39,000 bases of DNA from Saprospirales bacterium. Lineage in GTDB: Bacteria > Bacteroidota > Bacteroidia > Chitinophagales > Saprospiraceae. The stretch is taken from the NCBI GenBank assembly GCA_007693915.1, contig RECS01000066.1, forward strand, positions 1-39,000. Direction: 5' to 3'. The notes beneath the pieces were generated by a model. The model was given only the letters and a program-made list of their open reading frames with translations, ran no database searches and was not told the DNA's origin. The position numbers and the translations under genes were made by a program. This document shows, one piece after another, positions 36,742 through 39,000 of this stretch. Position 1 is the stretch's first letter. Every line of letters begins with the position of its first letter.

Positions 36742-36770
36742 TTGAAAATTAAAAAAAATCACTACCTTTG
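36742..36770 (+). promoter_or_regulatory. promoter with both Bacteroidota boxes
   Basis: TACCTTTG at 36763-36770 matches TAnnTTTG, and TTG at 36742-36744 lies 18 bases upstream, close to the typical spacing. This is the best promoter candidate in the window. It is 16 bases before the ATG at 36787, so the leader would be very short. Confidence 0.55.
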
Positions 36771-36786
36771 GCAGTAAACCGCCAAA

Positions 36787-37440
36787 ATGAGATTTCTACT
36801 ACCCATTCTCTTCATTTTTTTAAGCCTTTCTTTGTATGCTCAGGATGATAATTCTAGTTTTCCATCCAATGGCATTGTAGTCACACCACTTATGGGACTG
36901 ATTAATGATCAAATTCCTTCCTTTTACTACAAGCGATATTTCACCAATGACACGAGTTCTTACACTGCTTTGCGGGTAGGATCTGGATTTATTTCAGAGA
37001 GAAGGACCCAAGTCCCGGTTGGCTGGAAAACACGTGCTTCAGGATGGAATCTGAAGTTAGGTATGGAATTTGGGAAGAGATTTGATAGGTCCTATTTTTA
37101 TTACGGTGCAGAGATTAGTAGGACTGTTATTAATACAATGGATAGTTATTTACTGGCTCGTCAAGGTGCATTATTCTCCAGTGGCAAATATGAAGAGAGA
37201 AGTGCTCAATTTAGAGACAAAGGGTACATGCGGATGACGGGTTTTATAATTTTTGCAGGTTTCAGGTATCAATTCAATCAACATTTTTCAATTGGAACTG
37301 AAGCTGCTTTTGGTATCGCCAGAGCGAGGACTATTTTAGATTACGATAGGGAAAGAACTTTAGCAGCAGATGAGGTATTTAAAATTCGGCTTACAGAATT
37401 TATTCCGGTACGATTTATTACTGTGGAGTATTCTTTTTGA
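36787..37440 (+). CDS. small outer-membrane beta-barrel-like protein
   Basis: 217 residues with a signal peptide (MRFLLPILFIFLSLSLYAQ, cleavage after the alanine-glutamine). The mature part has repeated amphipathic strands (YTALRVGSGF, WNLKLGMEFGKRF, SYFYYGAEISR, FIIFAGFRYQF, FSIGTEAAFGIA) and ends in FITVEYSF with a terminal phenylalanine, typical of eight-stranded outer-membrane barrels such as the OmpA/OmpW-like Bacteroidota proteins. No specific function can be assigned. It has its own promoter candidate directly upstream and appears to be a single-gene unit. Confidence 0.75.
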   Translation: MRFLLPILFIFLSLSLYAQDDNSSFPSNGIVVTPLMGLINDQIPSFYYKRYFTNDTSSYTALRVGSGFISERRTQVPVGWKTRASGWNLKLGMEFGKRFDRSYFYYGAEISRTVINTMDSYLLARQGALFSSGKYEERSAQFRDKGYMRMTGFIIFAGFRYQFNQHFSIGTEAAFGIARARTILDYDRERTLAADEVFKIRLTEFIPVRFITVEYSF

Positions 37441-37468
37441 TAGGGAATATTTGGTTAGTAGGTTGTTA

Positions 37469-37486
37469 AGCCAACTTATTTTGGCT
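37469..37486 (+). other. short hairpin after the small barrel gene
   Basis: AGCCAA (37469-37474) and TTGGCT (37481-37486) pair perfectly over a 6-base loop, 29 bases after the stop at 37440. No T-run follows, so it is at best a weak transcript end or processing structure. Confidence 0.25.
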
Positions 37487-37669
37487 AAAGCTAGGATACG
37501 GCATCTTATTTTAGAAGATTGGGCTTGGTTCGATTCACCAATTTCTGCTTGTCTCCAACAGCCTAGAAGAGTGCGAATAAACATGCTCACCAACCTATAG
37601 TCGCATCCCTATTTATAAGGGTTTATTTAAAAATATGTGATAGATTTTCTTGCTAAAACTTTCAACTCA

Positions 37670-38536
37670 TCACCCGTTCCACCGACTATAAACAAAAGCT
37701 GCCATGCCTCCCGTAAAAAACATAATAATAGAATAGACGGCTGGCACAATAGCCATATCAGGACTATTTAAAAGTGTGCTACTGGCTGCGATAGCAATGG
37801 CAAGAGTGCCGTTTTGAATGCCGGTTTCTATAGAGATAGAGGTCATCTGTGGCATGGATAAACCCATTCCTTTTCCCGCCAAAAAGCCGGCAATCATGGT
37901 TAATAAATTCAGTAAAAGTGCCCAGATGCCTGTATCCCTGAATGCAGGAAGTACAATATCCCTATCATTGAAAACTACCCCCACAATAACGAGAATGATA
38001 AAAACAGTGGAGGCCAGCTTCACGGGTCGAATGGCTTTTTCTGCGAGCACCGGAATTCTTGATTTGGTGTACATACCCAAACCCACCGGTATAGCGGTGA
38101 TGATCATAATCTGCAGTATAGTTCGCAAAATAGGGAGTCTTATCAGCTGTCCTGAATCGTAAAACAACTCAAGACCAAGGTTGACAATAAACGGTATGCT
38201 AAAAATGGTGATGATACTCGATAGTGCTGTAAGCGAGATGGATAGTGCTGTATCGCATTTGCCCAGAAAAGCGATGAGGTTGGAAGTAGGTCCTCCGGGA
38301 CAAGCTGCAATCAGGATAAGTCCTATTGCGAATTCGGGTTTTAGATCAATGGAATAGACTAAACCAAAAGCAATGGCAGGCAGTAAAATCAATTGTGAAA
38401 ATAATCCCGTAATGACTGCCTTGGGATAGACTAGAATCCTCTTGAAATCTGCTATACTCAGGGTCAATCCCATACCATACATTATGGTAGCAAGTGCAAG
38501 TGGTAGTAGTATTTCGATAAGTAAATTGGTCTCCAA
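37670..38536 (-). CDS. bile acid:sodium symporter (BASS) family transporter
   Basis: 288 residues with about nine transmembrane helices. The start appears to be TTG at 38536: a stop lies in frame nine codons earlier and no ATG precedes the first helix, the next ATG being inside it (residue 19). The discontinuous-helix signature ACPGGPTSN is at residues 78-86 and SIETGIQNGTLA at 235-246, where E237 and Q241 correspond to sodium-site residues of the family. BASS proteins move organic anions, such as bile acids, pyruvate or other carboxylates, with sodium; the substrate here is unknown. The TATATTTG element on the - strand ends 17 bases before the start codon. It lies 33 bases downstream of a DUF2256 gene. 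Confidence 0.88.
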   Translation of the reverse strand: METNLLIEILLPLALATIMYGMGLTLSIADFKRILVYPKAVITGLFSQLILLPAIAFGLVYSIDLKPEFAIGLILIAACPGGPTSNLIAFLGKCDTALSISLTALSSIITIFSIPFIVNLGLELFYDSGQLIRLPILRTILQIMIITAIPVGLGMYTKSRIPVLAEKAIRPVKLASTVFIILVIVGVVFNDRDIVLPAFRDTGIWALLLNLLTMIAGFLAGKGMGLSMPQMTSISIETGIQNGTLAIAIAASSTLLNSPDMAIVPAVYSIIMFFTGGMAAFVYSRWNG

Positions 38537-38552
38537 ATCTGTATTTTTGGAT

Positions 38553-38560
38553 CAAATATA
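38553..38560 (-). promoter_or_regulatory. candidate -7 element close to the BASS transporter start
   Basis: On the - strand this reads TATATTTG, a full match to TAnnTTTG. It ends 17 bases before the TTG start codon at 38536, so the transcript leader would be about 10-14 bases. No TTG is seen at the -33 distance. Confidence 0.4.
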
Positions 38561-38569
38561 ATCAATGCT

Positions 38570-38728
38570 TTAATTATCCTGGCCTTTAGAGTCTTTTGCT
38601 CCACTGCAGCGTTTCGAGCAGTACTTGACGTTCTCCCAGTCTCTTTCCCATTTTTTTCTCCAACTAAATGGGCGACCACAATTTACGCAGATTTTTTGAG
38701 GTAGATCGGATTTCTTTTTGTTTTTCAT
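38570..38728 (-). CDS. DUF2256 zinc-ribbon small protein
   Basis: 52 residues from the ATG at 38728 to the TAA at 38570. The sequence has the family layout: a basic start ([20 protein letters not shown]), [17 protein letters not shown] and a final SKRC. Four cysteines (C14, C17, C37, C41) form a CxxC...CxxxC zinc-ribbon pattern. DUF2256 proteins are very small and of unknown function. Here it lies 33 bases ahead of the BASS transporter on the same strand; the transporter's own -7-like box overlaps the gap, so co-transcription is uncertain. The protein pattern is distinctive enough that I am confident this short frame is coding. Confidence 0.88.
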   Translation of the reverse strand: MKNKKKSDLPQKICVNCGRPFSWRKKWERDWENVKYCSKRCSGAKDSKGQDN

Positions 38729-39000
38729 TTATTGGGGTATGGAATTGTAAGTGATCATAATGATTAACAAAAAATGGTGATTTGGGTTAACCAAGATAAG
38801 AGTTTTTGCTTATCGATATTAAGTATCTGCGTGCATTTTTTTAAACGTTGTTTTATCTGTTTTACCCATATAAGGTGCCTATTGCAAAGTCTAAATAAAT
38901 TTTACAACTGAAACACTGGAACACTTTTGGATTGGAAGCTTACACAATTCAAACGTAATAAATCTTAAGACCACTTCGGGAGGCAGCGAATCCAATTTTT
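38729..39000. other. 272-base non-coding right end
   Basis: No convincing gene. Two small palindromes are visible: TTGG-N5-CCAA near 38782-38794 and GATAAG (38795-38800) with CTTATC (38809-38814) over an 8-base loop. A short - strand frame touches the right edge (38891-39000) but cannot be judged. Confidence 0.5.

Noticed and set aside
37520-37545. T-arm-like GGTTCGATTC sequence suggesting a tRNA
   Set aside because: The flanking bases do not form a proper T stem and no acceptor, D or anticodon arm can be placed around it.
38891-39000. Open - strand frame running off the right edge, starting near KLDSLPPEVVLRF
   Set aside because: The first residues faintly recall DUF2281-type antitoxins (LPPE followed by hydrophobic helix), but only 36 codons are visible and the following part does not fit; sequence beyond the window is needed to decide.
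1-39000. Mobile elements, prophage, CRISPR, toxin-antitoxin or defence genes
   Set aside because: No transposase, integrase, regularly spaced repeats, phage structural gene or nuclease system was found; all supported genes are housekeeping, transport or envelope functions.

Overview
The window looks like a chromosomal segment of a Bacteroidota bacterium, probably near the Saprospiraceae/Lewinella group, although that placement comes from recognising protein families and was not searched. Support comes from AT-rich DNA, a type IX secretion (T9SS) translocon gene (sprA), a PorV/PorQ-type barrel, a secreted protein with a FlgD-like C-terminal domain, a DUF2723 protein, several SurA-like periplasmic chaperones, and putative promoters with the Bacteroidota -7 box TAnnTTTG. 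No rRNA, tRNA, insertion sequence, phage gene or CRISPR array was found, so this is core-genome-like sequence.

Layout. 1-5555: the end of a TonB-dependent receptor, a 1321-residue secreted protein and a PorV/PorQ-family barrel, all on the + strand; this looks like an outer-membrane/surface module. 5719-6605: greA and a HIT hydrolase. 6674-7321: ruvC on the - strand. 7521-9039: a DUF3108 and a DUF4230 protein. 9224-12096: two membrane transporters (YfcC/DcuC type and sodium:solute symporter type). 12121-16384: a three-gene - strand operon of SurA/PpiC-type periplasmic chaperones, the middle one a lipoprotein with no recognisable PPIase domain. 16614-17894: purD. 18153-26215: ruvA followed by the very large sprA. 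26367-28656: a histidine kinase and response regulator resembling RprX/RprY. 28657-29165: a non-coding spacer. 29166-31102: a - strand group of thiL, an RluA-type pseudouridine synthase and a 49-codon gene. 31270-34734: a DUF2723/GT117 membrane protein and rpiB. 35101-37440: a secreted M28 peptidase and a small barrel-like protein. 37670-38728: a bile acid:sodium symporter family transporter that appears to start at TTG, preceded by a 52-codon DUF2256 gene.

The unifying theme is envelope biogenesis. SprA is the T9SS channel and PorV-type proteins are its partners. The SurA-like proteins are expected to escort barrel proteins through the periplasm. The secreted protein at 454 is a candidate T9SS client, and the DUF2723 protein may glycosylate exported proteins. 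The two-component system next to sprA could sense envelope state. The most interesting candidate for an undescribed system is the receptor/secreted protein/PorV-like trio at the left end. Two small genes (30953-31102 and 38570-38728) are easy to miss because of their size.
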